A stretch of 55,383 nt of DNA from Sphingomonas sp. (GCA_017849555.1 JAFIGU010000048.1:1-55383), one strand, 5' to 3'; positions 19,124 through 28,373 are shown, numbered from the stretch's first letter. Notes: generated from the sequence alone by a model not told the origin. Numbers and translations are program-made.

Positions 19124-20755
19124 TCATGCTTCTCCTGAAAGCTCGGGCCACATCGCGCGCAGCCTGATCTTGTCGACCTTGCCCACCGCATTGCGCGGCA
19201 GCGGCGTGCGCGCGAAGGCGACGCGGACCGGCGCCTTGTAGCGCGCCAGGGTCGTCGCGACGTGATCGCGCACCTGATCCTCGCTGAGCCCAGCGGCGAG
19301 CACCACCGCGACGAGCCGCTCGCCCAATCTTTCGTCGGGAAGGCCGAAGGCGGCGCCTTCCGCGACCTCGGGCAATTCGCTCAACGCGCGCTCGACCTCG
19401 GCGCAATAGATGTTCTCGCCGCCCGAGATGACCATGTCCTTCTTGCGGTCGACGATGAAGATATAGCCTTCTTCGTCGATCCGCCCGATGTCGCCGGTGC
19501 GGAACCAGCCCTCGGCATCGAGCACCGCGGCGGTTTCCTCGGGGCGGTTCCAATAGCCTAGCATCACCATCGGCCCGCGCACCGCGATCTCGCCGATCGC
19601 GCCCGGCGGCAGCACCTTCCCCGACGCGTCGAGCACCCGCGCCTCGGCCAGTTCGAGCACCCGCCCCGCCGCCTCGCGCTTGCGCAGGAAATCGGCACCG
19701 AGCGCCATCGCCACCGCGCCCGATGTCTCGGTCAACCCGAAGCCGGTGCCGAGAAAGGCGTTGGGCACCGCCGCCTGCACCGCCTTGAGCAGGTTGATCG
19801 GCAGCGCCTGCCCGCCCGTCCCGATATTGTTGAGCGAGGAGATGTCGACCGCGTCGATCTTGGCGCGGTTGAGCACGTCCCACAGCATCGTCGGCACGCC
19901 GTTGAGCGCGGTGACGCGCTCGGCCGCGATCAGCCGCAGCGCCTCCTCCGGCTCCCAGCGGCGCATGATCACCACCTTGCCGCCCGATAACATCGGCGAG
20001 AGAAAGGCCGAGCCCAGCCCCGAAATGTGAAACAAAGGATAGACCAGCAGGGTCGCATATTGCGGGCGGTTGGCGAGGATCGTCTCGACCGGCACGCCAT
20101 ATTGCTGCGCCGCATTCTGCAACACCATCAGCCCGGCGAGCTGGACGCTCATCAGCCCGGTGATCAGGTTGCGATGGCTGAGCACCGCGCCCTTGACCCG
20201 CCCGGTGGTGCCCGAGGTGAACAGGATCGCGGCGGGATCGTCGGGCGCGGCGGGCGCGATCTCGCGATCGAAGCGCCCTTCGCTGGGAAAGTCGCGCGCA
20301 TCGATCACCCGGCCGGGATAAGCCGCCGCGACGAGCAACGCGGCGCGCTCACTGTCCGCCAGCACCAGCGCCGGGGTGCATTCCTCGACCGCGGCACGCA
20401 ATTCCGCCGGGGCGCCGCGACTGTTGACCAGCACCGCCACGCCGCCGGCGCGGATCGTCGCGAGGAAGGCGATCATCCATTCGGCGCGGTTGCGCATGCA
20501 GATCGCGACGCGCTCGCCCGGCGCGATCGTCAGCATCGCCGCCAGCGCGTCGCGCCGCGCGAAGGTTTCGTCATAGCTGAGCCGGCGATCGCCCTCGACG
20601 ATGAAGGTCCCCGCCCCGTGTCGCCGCGCGCTTTCGATCAGGCTGTTGAGGTCGGCCGGCGCACGGACGAACTGCTGCATCCCGCCGCGCTCGCCGATCT
20701 CGAACGGCGTGCCGGGCGCGGTGAGCGCCGCAAAGATCGGATCGGCCGCCGCCAT
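19124..20755 (-). CDS. AMP-dependent acyl-CoA synthetase/ligase
   Basis: 543-residue adenylate-forming enzyme that activates a carboxylic acid to its CoA thioester. The P-loop-like FTSGTTGRVKGA is at 179-190. GFGLTETSG, GWFRTGDIG and KKDMVISGGENIY follow, and the catalytic lysine is in RNAVGKVDK near residue 527. A GTG at 20767 would add four residues. I chose ATG 20755 because GGTGGAGAG is a good ribosome site for it. It is the first gene of the minus operon that also holds the Rieske oxygenase, so it probably activates the pathway substrate or a side-chain acid. Confidence 0.92.
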   Translation of the reverse strand: MAAADPIFAALTAPGTPFEIGERGGMQQFVRAPADLNSLIESARRHGAGTFIVEGDRRLSYDETFARRDALAAMLTIAPGERVAICMRNRAEWMIAFLATIRAGGVAVLVNSRGAPAELRAAVEECTPALVLADSERAALLVAAAYPGRVIDARDFPSEGRFDREIAPAAPDDPAAILFTSGTTGRVKGAVLSHRNLITGLMSVQLAGLMVLQNAAQQYGVPVETILANRPQYATLLVYPLFHISGLGSAFLSPMLSGGKVVIMRRWEPEEALRLIAAERVTALNGVPTMLWDVLNRAKIDAVDISSLNNIGTGGQALPINLLKAVQAAVPNAFLGTGFGLTETSGAVAMALGADFLRKREAAGRVLELAEARVLDASGKVLPPGAIGEIAVRGPMVMLGYWNRPEETAAVLDAEGWFRTGDIGRIDEEGYIFIVDRKKDMVISGGENIYCAEVERALSELPEVAEGAAFGLPDERLGERLVAVVLAAGLSEDQVRDHVATTLARYKAPVRVAFARTPLPRNAVGKVDKIRLRAMWPELSGEA

Positions 20756-20885
20756 CTCCCTCTCCACCTTTGTCGCGCCGATTCGATCGCCGATTCGGCT
20801 GCGTATTGCTTATTTGCGTAATTTTGTGAGATACATTTTGCGTATTTGCAATAGCCCGATTGACGACGATCGTATCTCCCATCGC

Positions 20886-20908
20886 CACCCCGGCTCAACG
20901 CCGGGGTG
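20886..20908. repeat. CACCCCGG...CCGGGGTG stem
   Basis: Eight-base arms with a seven-base loop (CTCAACG). It belongs to the same GTCACCCCGGC-type dispersed family as 29193, 30770 and 45869. Confidence 0.65.
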
Positions 20909-20939
20909 AGGGAGGGAGTTACCGACGACATGCACTTTT

Positions 20940-21006
20940 CGTAGAAATTATCCTGAAATTCTACGCTAGTCATTGACGAAACCCCGGATTCAGCGCCAAA
21001 TTGCGT
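20940..21006 (+). promoter_or_regulatory. Conserved promoter/operator element upstream of OYE gene
   Basis: Near-perfect dyad CGTAGAA-N12-TTCTACG (20940-20965). Five bases later comes CATTGAC (20971-20977), then GCGCCAAATTGCGT (20993-21006). Spacings are identical to the element at 4509-4574, so both probably bind the same regulator. Confidence 0.7.
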
Positions 21007-21029
21007 CAAATCATAATGGAGATGATGCA

Positions 21030-22274
21030 GTGCAGGCGAACGACGCCCCCTCCCCGTTCAGCCCGGTGACGATCGGCCCGCTCACCTTGCGCAATCGCTT
21101 CATCAAATCCGCCACCAACGAGGGCAAGGCCAAGGGCGGCGTGGTGACCAAGGCGCTCGCGCGCTTCCACGAACAGATCGCCGCGGGTGGCGTCGGGCTG
21201 ACGACGGTGGCCTATTGCTCGCCCAGCCTCGACGGGCGCACCTTCGTCGATCAGGTGACGCTCGACGAGGCGTCGCTGCCCGATCTCAAGGCGCTGACCG
21301 ACGGGGTGCATCGCCACGGCGCCGCCGCATCGGCACAGATCACCCACGCCGGCTGCTTCACCTTCTTGCCCAAGGACGTGCTCAAGGCGTCGCGCCCGCT
21401 GAGCGCCAGCGGGGGGTTCAACAAGGTCGGCGTGATGTCCAACCGCTGGCTCAAGAAACGGATGGATCGCGCCGATATGGACGCGATGATCGCCGAATTC
21501 GTCGCCGCCGCCGAGCGCGCGCGCCGCGCCGGGTTCGACGCGGTCGAGCTCCACATGGGGCACGGCTATCTGCTCAGCCAGTTCATCTCGAAATTCTACA
21601 ACAGCCGCCGCGACGATTATGGCGGGGCGATCGAACGCCGCGTGCGCTTCCCGTCGGAGGTGCTCGGCCGGGTGCTCGATGCGGTGGGTAAGGATCTGGC
21701 GGTGCTGGTCAAATTCAGCATGACCGACGGCAAGGCAGGCGGCAACACGATCGAGGACGGCGTCGCGGTGGCGCGCGCGATCGAGGCCGAAGGCGCGCAT
21801 ATGGCGGTGCTGTCGAACGGGATGAACGTCGAATCGATCACCGCGATGTTCGGCTCGCCCTTCCCCAAATCGAACCGTGCGCGCCCGGCCAATCCGATCA
21901 TCGCGCTCGGCATGTGGCTGCAGGCCTTGTCCGAGCCCAAGGACGTGGTGTTCCACGAAAATTATCTGCGCGATCTCGCGCTGCGTATCCGCCGGTCGGT
22001 GAAGATGCCGCTCGCCTATCTCGGCGGGGTGCAGTCGCTCGACGGGGTGGAACAGGCGATGGCCGACGGGTTCGATGTGGTCGCGCTGGGGCGGATCCTG
22101 ATCCACGACGCTGATATCATCAACCGCTTCCGCGACGGCAGCGAGCGCAGATCGGGCTGCACCGCATGCAATCTGTGCGTGACGATGATGTATTCGCCCG
22201 GCGGCACCGCCTGCGTGCTGACCGGCGGGGTCGATGCGGCGTTGACCAGGATACCGGCGAGTGCGGTGGGGTGA
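21030..22274 (+). CDS. Old Yellow Enzyme-type NADH:flavin oxidoreductase with Cys cluster
   Basis: 414-residue FMN TIM-barrel protein. It has the opening VTIGPLTLRNRFIKSATNEG, the mid-barrel GFDAVELHMGHGYLLSQF and NSRRDDYGG, and the phosphate-binding AMADGFDVVALGRILIHD. Near the C terminus C377, C380, C383 and C395 form C-x2-C-x2-C-x11-C, close to the 4Fe-4S motif of the 2,4-dienoyl-CoA reductase group. The second NAD(P)H domain of that group is absent. The start is GTG 21030 with GGAG eight bases upstream. A longer TTG start at 20973 would run through the conserved promoter element. It probably reduces an enone or dienoyl-CoA of the catabolic pathway. Confidence 0.88.
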   Translation: MQANDAPSPFSPVTIGPLTLRNRFIKSATNEGKAKGGVVTKALARFHEQIAAGGVGLTTVAYCSPSLDGRTFVDQVTLDEASLPDLKALTDGVHRHGAAASAQITHAGCFTFLPKDVLKASRPLSASGGFNKVGVMSNRWLKKRMDRADMDAMIAEFVAAAERARRAGFDAVELHMGHGYLLSQFISKFYNSRRDDYGGAIERRVRFPSEVLGRVLDAVGKDLAVLVKFSMTDGKAGGNTIEDGVAVARAIEAEGAHMAVLSNGMNVESITAMFGSPFPKSNRARPANPIIALGMWLQALSEPKDVVFHENYLRDLALRIRRSVKMPLAYLGGVQSLDGVEQAMADGFDVVALGRILIHDADIINRFRDGSERRSGCTACNLCVTMMYSPGGTACVLTGGVDAALTRIPASAVG

Positions 22275-22308
22275 GGCGCTTGCCTCGCTAGAACGGAAGC
22301 ACCTACCC

Positions 22309-22391
22309 CCGTTCGCCCTGAGCTTGTCGAAGCCCTGCACTTTTCTTCCGCGGCAGGAAGTACAGCCCTTCGACAAGCTCAGGGCTAACGG
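22309..22391. repeat. Inverted repeat with TTCGACAAGCTCAG arms
   Basis: Arms CCGTTCGCCCTGAGCTTGTC and its near-exact reverse complement enclose a smaller stem around TTCTTCCGCGGCAGGAA. It is a paired palindromic repeat between two convergent genes and may act as a terminator. A shorter relative is at 23610-23648. Confidence 0.8.
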
Positions 22392-22400
22392 AGGTTTTGA

Positions 22401-23543
22401 CTATTCCCCCGCCTCGACCCCCGGGATCGGCTTCTCCGCCACCACATTCAGCCCATAGCCTTCCAGCCCGACGATATTGCGGTGCGAACTGGTCAGCAGG
22501 ACCATGTCGTGGATGCCAAGATCGGCGAGAATCTGCGCGCCAATGCCGTAATCGCGCAATTCCTCCACCACCGGCTGTGCGCCCGCATGCGAGCGCATCT
22601 GATCGCGCAGGTAATTGCTGCGCACCGGATTGAGGATCACGATCACCCCCGCGCCCGCTTCGCCGATCGCGGCCATCGCGCGGTGGAGCAGGGTCGCGCG
22701 GTCGCCCATTTCGGCGAGCATGTCGCTGAACACCGAGAAGGCATGCATCCGCACCAGAGTCGGCTCGCCGGGGACGATACGACCCTTCACCAACACCAGA
22801 TTCTCGCTGTGCTCGACCTTGTTGAAATAGGTCTTGGCGGTCCAGTCGCCGCCGAAATTGCTCGTCACCTTCGTCTCGGCGACGCATTCGACGAGGTGGT
22901 CGTGGCGGCGGCGATAGGCGATCAGATCGCGGATCGTGCCGATCTTGAGATTGTGGAGTTGGGCGAAGGCGACGAGGTCGTCCATCCGCGCCATCGTCCC
23001 GTCGTCCTTCATGATCTCGCAGATCACGCCCGACGGATTGAGCCCGGCAAGCCGCGCGATATCGACCGCTGCCTCGGTATGCCCGGCACGAACCAGCACC
23101 CCGCCTTCGCGCGCGACGAGCGGAAAGACATGGCCGGGGGTAACGATCTCCTCGGCGCCCTTGGCGGCATCGATCGCCACCGCGATCGTGCGCGCGCGAT
23201 CGGCGGCGGAGATTCCGGTGGTGACGCCCTCGCGCGCCTCGATCGAGACGGTGAAGGCGGTTTCGTGCCGCGTGCCGTTGTTGCGGCTCATCAGATCGAG
23301 CCCGAGCTGGTCGACCCGCGACTTGGCCATCGCCAGACAGATCAGCCCGCGGCCGTGACGCGCCATGAAATTGATCGCATCGGGGGTCGCCATCTGCGCC
23401 GGGATGATGAGATCGCCCTCATTCTCGCGATCCTCATCATCGACAAGGATGAACATCCGCCCGTTCTTCGCCTCGTCGATCAATTCCTCCGGGCTGGAGA
23501 GGAACGCGTGGCGGATGCGGCTGAGCTGGGATTCCTGCGTCAT
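22401..23543 (-). CDS. ribB: 3,4-dihydroxy-2-butanone-4-phosphate synthase with degenerate GTP cyclohydrolase II half
   Basis: 380 residues. The N-terminal half is a full DHBP synthase (riboflavin pathway, ribulose 5-phosphate to DHBP plus formate): [11 protein letters not shown] (35-45), GLICLAM, and [25 protein letters not shown]. The C-terminal half aligns with GTP cyclohydrolase II, but the zinc cysteines (normally in a GDVFGSLRCDCG-type segment) are missing. The equivalent region reads [20 protein letters not shown]. This matches the RibBX type known from other alphaproteobacteria, where the second half has lost its activity. The ATG 23543 lacks a strong ribosome site; longer starts exist. 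Cytoplasmic housekeeping enzyme. Confidence 0.92.
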   Translation of the reverse strand: MTQESQLSRIRHAFLSSPEELIDEAKNGRMFILVDDEDRENEGDLIIPAQMATPDAINFMARHGRGLICLAMAKSRVDQLGLDLMSRNNGTRHETAFTVSIEAREGVTTGISAADRARTIAVAIDAAKGAEEIVTPGHVFPLVAREGGVLVRAGHTEAAVDIARLAGLNPSGVICEIMKDDGTMARMDDLVAFAQLHNLKIGTIRDLIAYRRRHDHLVECVAETKVTSNFGGDWTAKTYFNKVEHSENLVLVKGRIVPGEPTLVRMHAFSVFSDMLAEMGDRATLLHRAMAAIGEAGAGVIVILNPVRSNYLRDQMRSHAGAQPVVEELRDYGIGAQILADLGIHDMVLLTSSHRNIVGLEGYGLNVVAEKPIPGVEAGE

Positions 23544-23609
23544 GGGCGGGTTATACGCGGATTCGCGCGACTCCGCTTCGTCCATTTGGAGGGCATCGAG
23601 TCCAACCGC

Positions 23610-23648
23610 CCGTTCGCGCTGAACCTTCGACAAGCTCAGCGCGAACGG
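23610..23648. repeat. CCGTTCGCGCTGA...TCAGCGCGAACGG inverted repeat
   Basis: Perfect 13-base arms around ACCTTCGACAAGC. It is a short relative of the repeat at 22309-22391 and lies between ribB and the DUF3617 gene. Confidence 0.8.
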
Positions 23649-23660
23649 GAATAGGGTCGA

Positions 23661-24221
23661 TCAGCCCGCGGTCGGCGTGGCGCTGCATTCCCCGGTGCGC
23701 TTGGCGCTCATCTTGGTGCGCGTCGTGCTGCTCATCCCGCCCGGCATGCCCGAGACGGTCGCGGTGGATTCGGACGCCATCTCGGTCGCCGAGAAAGTGC
23801 CGCTGTTGGTGCCCTCGACCTTCATCCCGTTGGGCATCGTGCAATGCATCTGGGTGCTGATCTTGCCGTCGCTCATGTCGAACTTGTCGAAGACGCAGTT
23901 CTTCTTGAAGTCGGCCTGACCGTTGGCGAACATATTCTCGGGCTTTTCGACCTGCTCCTTGGTGAGACAGATCTTGGTGGAGACCGGCGGCATCTTGGGC
24001 TGCGCGGGCATGCCGGCGGGCGCGCCCTTGATCTCCTGGCTGACCATCTCGACGGTCATGTCCCACTGGCCGGGCTGCAGCTTGATCTGCTGTGCCTTGG
24101 CGACATTGGCGACGGTGTCGACCGAGGCGTTGGTCATCGAAACGGCGTTGCCGTCATGCTTCCCGCACGCGCCGAGCAAGACGAGCGCGGCGACCGTGGC
24201 GGCCGGTGCAATCGAACGCAT
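23661..24221 (-). CDS. DUF3617-type lipoprotein
   Basis: 186 residues with a lipoprotein signal (MRSIAPAATVAALVLLGACG, lipobox LGAC near residue 19). The body begins LQPGQWDMTVEMVSQEIKG. It has three later Cys in the pattern TKICLTKEQ, KNCVFDKF and MHCTMPNG and a final GECSA, characteristic of DUF3617 proteins. Function of the family is not known. ATG 24221 has GGGAG upstream; a start at 24236 would add five residues before the signal. Probably anchored in the envelope. It is divergent from the S10 peptidase. Confidence 0.82.
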   Translation of the reverse strand: MRSIAPAATVAALVLLGACGKHDGNAVSMTNASVDTVANVAKAQQIKLQPGQWDMTVEMVSQEIKGAPAGMPAQPKMPPVSTKICLTKEQVEKPENMFANGQADFKKNCVFDKFDMSDGKISTQMHCTMPNGMKVEGTNSGTFSATEMASESTATVSGMPGGMSSTTRTKMSAKRTGECSATPTAG

Positions 24222-24341
24222 AAATTCTGCTCCCATGAGTCCCCCGGTTTGCCGAGCATAATCAACAAGATCGATCGTAGCACGCCTTTTGTTCGCCGCA
24301 CCCGTTTACACGATGCGCGCGGGCGGGCAGGCATTGCGCTT

Positions 24342-25955
24342 ATGAAATATGCCCTGCTCCCGATCGCGGCGCTGCTCGCGTCGACCGCCCCCGTTCATGC
24401 CGCCCCGGCCGCCGACAAGAAGGAGGACGCCAAGAGCGCGCCCGCCCACTCGCTGTTCGAGCCGACCGAGGTTTCGTCGAGCGGCAGCGTGACGGTCGGC
24501 GGCACGCGCATCGCCTATCGCGCGGTGGCGGGGACGCTGGTGGTCCACCCCAAGGGCTGGAGCGACACCGATGCGCTCGAGCGGGACGCGGCCAAAAGCG
24601 ACGACAAGGACGACAAGAAGCCGGCCGAGGCGTCGATGTTCTACACCGCTTATTTCAAGACCGGCGCCCCCGCCGCCAACCGCCCGATCACCTTCCTGTT
24701 CAACGGCGGTCCGGGATCGTCGAGCATCTGGCTGCACATGGGCGCCTTCGGCCCGGTACGGGTCGAGACCACCGACAAGCAGCACACCCCCGCCGCGCCT
24801 TATCGCACGATCAACAATGACGAGAGCCTGCTCGACGTATCGGATCTGGTGTTCATCGATGCGCCGGGCACCGGGTTCAGCCGCGTCGCGGGCAATGACA
24901 AGGCGGCGGCTTTCTACGGCGTCGATCAGGACATCCATGCCTTCAGCAAGTTCGTCGTCCAGTTCCTTTCGCGCTATCACCGCTGGAATTCGCCGAAATA
25001 TCTGCTCGGCGAAAGCTATGGCACGATGCGCGCGGCGGGGATGACGCTCGCGCTGCAAAAGGAAGGGATCGACCTCAACGGCGTCGTCCTCTTGTCCGAT
25101 ATCCTCAACTGGGATTTGCTGCCGGACGATCCGCGGGTCAATCCGGGCGTCGACCAGCCCTATGTCGTCACGCTGCCGACCTATGCCGCGACCGCCTGGT
25201 ACCACCAGAAGATCGCCAACCGGCCGGCCGATCTCACCGCGTTTCTCGACGAGGTGGAACGGTTCGCGACCGGCGATTATGCCGCGGCGCTGATGCAGGG
25301 CGATCTGCTTCCCGCCGACAGACGGCAGGCGATTGCGGCGAAGCTTTCCGGCTATACCGGGTTGTCGACGGACTATCTGCTCAAAAGCGACCTCCGGATC
25401 GAATATGGCGCGTTCCAGAAGGAATTGCTGGCGAGCGACGGCCTGACCACCGGCACGCTCGACACGCGCTTCACCGGCGCGACGCTCGATCCGCTCAGCA
25501 AGCTATCGAGCTACGATCCACAGAGCGCGGGGATCGAAGCCGCTTATGTCGCGGCGTTCAACGATTATGCGCGCGGCACATTGGGCTATGGCGAGGGGAT
25601 CGCGCACAAATCCGGCATCAGCGTCTATGAGAGCTGGGATTACAAGCATCAGCCGCCGGGTGCCGAACGCGCGCTGATCGCGCTGCCCAATGTGTTGCCC
25701 GATCTGGCGGTAGCGATGAAGCAGAACCCCAATCTCAAGGTGCTGGTCAGCGGCGGCTATTTCGACATCTCGACGCCCTATTTCTCGGGACGCTATGAGA
25801 TGCGCCACCTGCCGATTCCCGCCAGTCTGCGCGGGAACATCGACTATCGCTATTATCAGTCGGGGCACATGGTCTACGTCAATCCCTCGGTGCTCAGGGC
25901 ATTCCACACCGACGTCGCGGATTTCATCCGGCGGACCGATAATCTGCGGCGGTAG
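24342..25955 (+). CDS. Secreted S10-family serine carboxypeptidase-like protein
   Basis: 537 residues with a signal peptide ending at VHAAPA (about 23). The S10 triad is visible: S225 in GESYGT, D475 in GGYFDISTPYF and H509 in QSGHMVY. The oxyanion segment FLFNGGPGSSS lies at about 122-132. S10 enzymes remove C-terminal residues from peptides at acid pH. A charged Lys/Asp-rich insert (KSDDKDDKKPAE, about 85-97) precedes the catalytic core. ATG 24342 has only a weak ribosome site. Periplasmic peptide trimming would fit the peptide-use genes to its right. Confidence 0.88.
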   Translation: MKYALLPIAALLASTAPVHAAPAADKKEDAKSAPAHSLFEPTEVSSSGSVTVGGTRIAYRAVAGTLVVHPKGWSDTDALERDAAKSDDKDDKKPAEASMFYTAYFKTGAPAANRPITFLFNGGPGSSSIWLHMGAFGPVRVETTDKQHTPAAPYRTINNDESLLDVSDLVFIDAPGTGFSRVAGNDKAAAFYGVDQDIHAFSKFVVQFLSRYHRWNSPKYLLGESYGTMRAAGMTLALQKEGIDLNGVVLLSDILNWDLLPDDPRVNPGVDQPYVVTLPTYAATAWYHQKIANRPADLTAFLDEVERFATGDYAAALMQGDLLPADRRQAIAAKLSGYTGLSTDYLLKSDLRIEYGAFQKELLASDGLTTGTLDTRFTGATLDPLSKLSSYDPQSAGIEAAYVAAFNDYARGTLGYGEGIAHKSGISVYESWDYKHQPPGAERALIALPNVLPDLAVAMKQNPNLKVLVSGGYFDISTPYFSGRYEMRHLPIPASLRGNIDYRYYQSGHMVYVNPSVLRAFHTDVADFIRRTDNLRR

Positions 25956-25986
25956 GCGGCGATTTGCGCGCGGGTGACGCCCGCGC

Positions 25987-28347
25987 TCAACGCACCGTCA
26001 ATTGCTCGAACGTCTGGTTGCCGATCGGATAGGCCTGCCAGCCGTCGAGATCGAAATGCCACCATTCCTCGGGATAGACGGTGAAGCCGTTGCGCTCCAT
26101 TGCCCGGCGCAGCACCTCGCGCAGCCAGCGCTGCTCGTCGCTCCCCCCGACATAATCGGTATAGGACCGGCTGGAGAATTCGTCGTAGCGCCCGGTCGTC
26201 ACGATCGGCGTGCCGGTCTTGAGATCGATCATCGTCAGATCGACCGCCGCGCCGCGATTGTGCCGCGACCCCTGGCTGGGATCGGCGACGAACATCCGGT
26301 TCTGCGGCGGGGTCGCGTCCCAGAAGATCTTGGTGACATACCACGGGCGATAGGCGTCGTGGATCAGCAGCCCGAAGCCCTGATCGCCCAATTCGCGCTG
26401 CACCCGGCCGAGCGCCTCCGCCGCGGGGCGCTGCATGAACGCCCCGGCGCTTTCGTAGATCGGGTGGCCGGTGAAATTGTTCGGCGTGGCATAGCGGATA
26501 TCGAGCCGGATGCCCGGGGTGATCCGGCGAATCGCGACCAGATCGGCGGCGCGCGCGGTCGGGGGCTCGGCCGGCGGGGTCGCGCTCAGCGCGGCGCGGC
26601 GGAGGTCGGCGATCCCGCTGCGCATCGTCGCGCGCACCGCCGCCTCGGCCTCGGCGCCGAAATCGCGACGCGGGAAGCGGATATCGCCGAGCATCGCGGC
26701 AATGACCTTGCCGTCGCGATCGCGCTCGAAGCGTAGTTGCTCGTGCGGATAGAGGCCGCGATCGGCGGGGAAGGCATAGACATCGGCCGCGACGCGGCCG
26801 AGCGGGCGCCAGTCGGTCCATTCGATCCGCACATAGGGTTTGCCGTCGCGCTGGTAGATGCGCAGGATATTGTGATCGAAGCCATATTCGCCGATCAGCG
26901 CCGACAGCTCGGCATCCGGCGGGGGCGGCCTGCGCAACTCGGCGCGGGTGTAACGGCGACCGGCGAATTCCACCCATTGCCCGGCGGGATCGAGCGCCAG
27001 CCGGTCGTCGAAGGTCTGTGCATCGTCGAGCAGCACGCGCCCGCCAGCCTCGCGCACCTCCCCCGCGGCCTCGGCCGCATCGAGCACCAGCCCGCCCTGA
27101 TAGACCCGCAAATTGACGCTATCGTCGCCGTCGACGAACCGCCCCGACAGCCGCGCCGCGCGCTCACCGCCGATCGCGGTCGAGCGCAGCCAAACGGGGG
27201 CATCGCCGCCGCGCTGCGCCGCGAGCAGGCTGGCAAGCGCGAAATCGCCCAGCCGTCGCGCGCTCGCTCCGGCATCGACCGTGCTGAACACGATCACCCC
27301 GACCCCGGCCTCGGGGGCGAGCCGGACGTCGGTGGCGAAACCATAGACCGCGCCCCCGTGCCCGACGGTGCGCACGCCCGCGCTCGAGCCGAGCGCGAAA
27401 CCGAGCCCGTATTTGCCGTCGGGATATTGCGCGCGCCACATCCCCTCCAGCGTATCGGCGCGGAGAAGCGTCTTGCCGCCGGGCAGCGCGCCGCGGTCGA
27501 GCAGCATCCGCACGAACCGCCCGAGATCGGTTCCATTGGTATAAAGGCTCCCCGCCGCCGGGGTGCCGAGATCGAACGACGGCGCGGGGAAACGCGCGCC
27601 GTCGAATGACGCCATTTGCGCGCGCGCGACCGGATGCTTGAGCGCGGCGCGCGACAAGCCGCTGGCGTTCATCCCCAGCGGCGACAATACCAGCTCGCCG
27701 ATCGCGCGCTCATAGGGCATGCGCATCACGCGCGCGATCACCTCGCCGACCACCGCGATCCCGGCGTTGGAATATTTGGTGATCGTGCCCGGGCGCGCGA
27801 CGAGCGTGGTCTGGTTGAGGCTGGCGACCGTATCGGCCTCGCCCTTCGTCGCCGCATCGAAATAATGCCCGCGCGGCGGCTCGCGCACCAGCCCGCTGCG
27901 ATGCGTCATCAACTGGCGCAGCGTGATCGGTGCGCCGAACGGATTGTGCGGATGGAAATCGGGCAGATAGCGCGTCACCGGCGCGTCGAGATCGAGCCGG
28001 CCCTGCTCGACCAGCTTCATCACCGCGACATCGGTGAGCAACTTGGTCACCGATCCCGCGCGATACAAGCTGTCCGCCGCACCCGCATCGCCCCACGCCT
28101 GCTGCCAGACGACCCCCGAACGATCGACCAGCGCGATCGCGATCGAGGGTATCTGCTTGTCGGCGACCTCGGCCTGCGCCGCCGCCGCGACCCGCGCGGC
28201 GACCGCAGCGACCTGCGGCGGCGTTATGACGTCGCCCGATGCGGCAGGCGCAGCCAGCGCCGCCGGCGACGCGGCGAGGCCGATCGGCGCAACGCTCAGC
28301 AGCAAGGCGCTTGCCAGCCAATTGGCGCGCGATCGGACGGTTCGCAT
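25987..28347 (-). CDS. Serine hydrolase (S12) fused to VanX-type D,D-dipeptidase
   Basis: 786 residues, exported (signal ends near ALAAPA, residue 33). The first domain (about 45-370) is a beta-lactamase/D-aminopeptidase fold: SVTK (S99, K102), YSN (192-194) and a later HGG. A linker with beta-rich repeats follows (about 390-570). The C-terminal 200 residues are a VanX/DdpX D-Ala-D-Ala dipeptidase: H696 and D703 in SRHNRGAAVD, E761 and H764 in EEWWHFD, and the YRPW arginine. The spacings match VanX zinc and catalytic residues. Both halves act on D-configured peptides. It starts at the third of three ATGs, with GGGGAG six bases upstream, and is divergent from an XRE-cupin regulator. Confidence 0.9.
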   Translation of the reverse strand: MRTVRSRANWLASALLLSVAPIGLAASPAALAAPAASGDVITPPQVAAVAARVAAAAQAEVADKQIPSIAIALVDRSGVVWQQAWGDAGAADSLYRAGSVTKLLTDVAVMKLVEQGRLDLDAPVTRYLPDFHPHNPFGAPITLRQLMTHRSGLVREPPRGHYFDAATKGEADTVASLNQTTLVARPGTITKYSNAGIAVVGEVIARVMRMPYERAIGELVLSPLGMNASGLSRAALKHPVARAQMASFDGARFPAPSFDLGTPAAGSLYTNGTDLGRFVRMLLDRGALPGGKTLLRADTLEGMWRAQYPDGKYGLGFALGSSAGVRTVGHGGAVYGFATDVRLAPEAGVGVIVFSTVDAGASARRLGDFALASLLAAQRGGDAPVWLRSTAIGGERAARLSGRFVDGDDSVNLRVYQGGLVLDAAEAAGEVREAGGRVLLDDAQTFDDRLALDPAGQWVEFAGRRYTRAELRRPPPPDAELSALIGEYGFDHNILRIYQRDGKPYVRIEWTDWRPLGRVAADVYAFPADRGLYPHEQLRFERDRDGKVIAAMLGDIRFPRRDFGAEAEAAVRATMRSGIADLRRAALSATPPAEPPTARAADLVAIRRITPGIRLDIRYATPNNFTGHPIYESAGAFMQRPAAEALGRVQRELGDQGFGLLIHDAYRPWYVTKIFWDATPPQNRMFVADPSQGSRHNRGAAVDLTMIDLKTGTPIVTTGRYDEFSSRSYTDYVGGSDEQRWLREVLRRAMERNGFTVYPEEWWHFDLDGWQAYPIGNQTFEQLTVR

Positions 28348-28373
28348 CATCATCTCCCCAGCAAGCGCGCGAA

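Larger units (their letters stand above)
20756..21029. promoter_or_regulatory. Divergent promoter region with repeated TGCGTA boxes
   Basis: This region separates the CoA ligase operon (minus) from the OYE gene (plus). Three TTGCGTA-like boxes lie at about 20799, 20814 and 20838. A 26-base stretch at 20817-20842 begins CGTAA and ends TTGCG, a loose match in length and ends to the dyads at 4509 and 20940. A CACCCCGG...CCGGGGTG stem lies at 20886-20908. Confidence 0.5.

Noticed and set aside
20973..21029. TTG start for the OYE gene
   Set aside because: It lies inside the conserved promoter element and has no ribosome site; GTG 21030 has GGAG at good spacing.
25987..28347. Vancomycin resistance because of the VanX domain
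   Set aside because: No vanH, vanA-type ligase or VanRS system is present; the fusion and neighbours point to peptide use.
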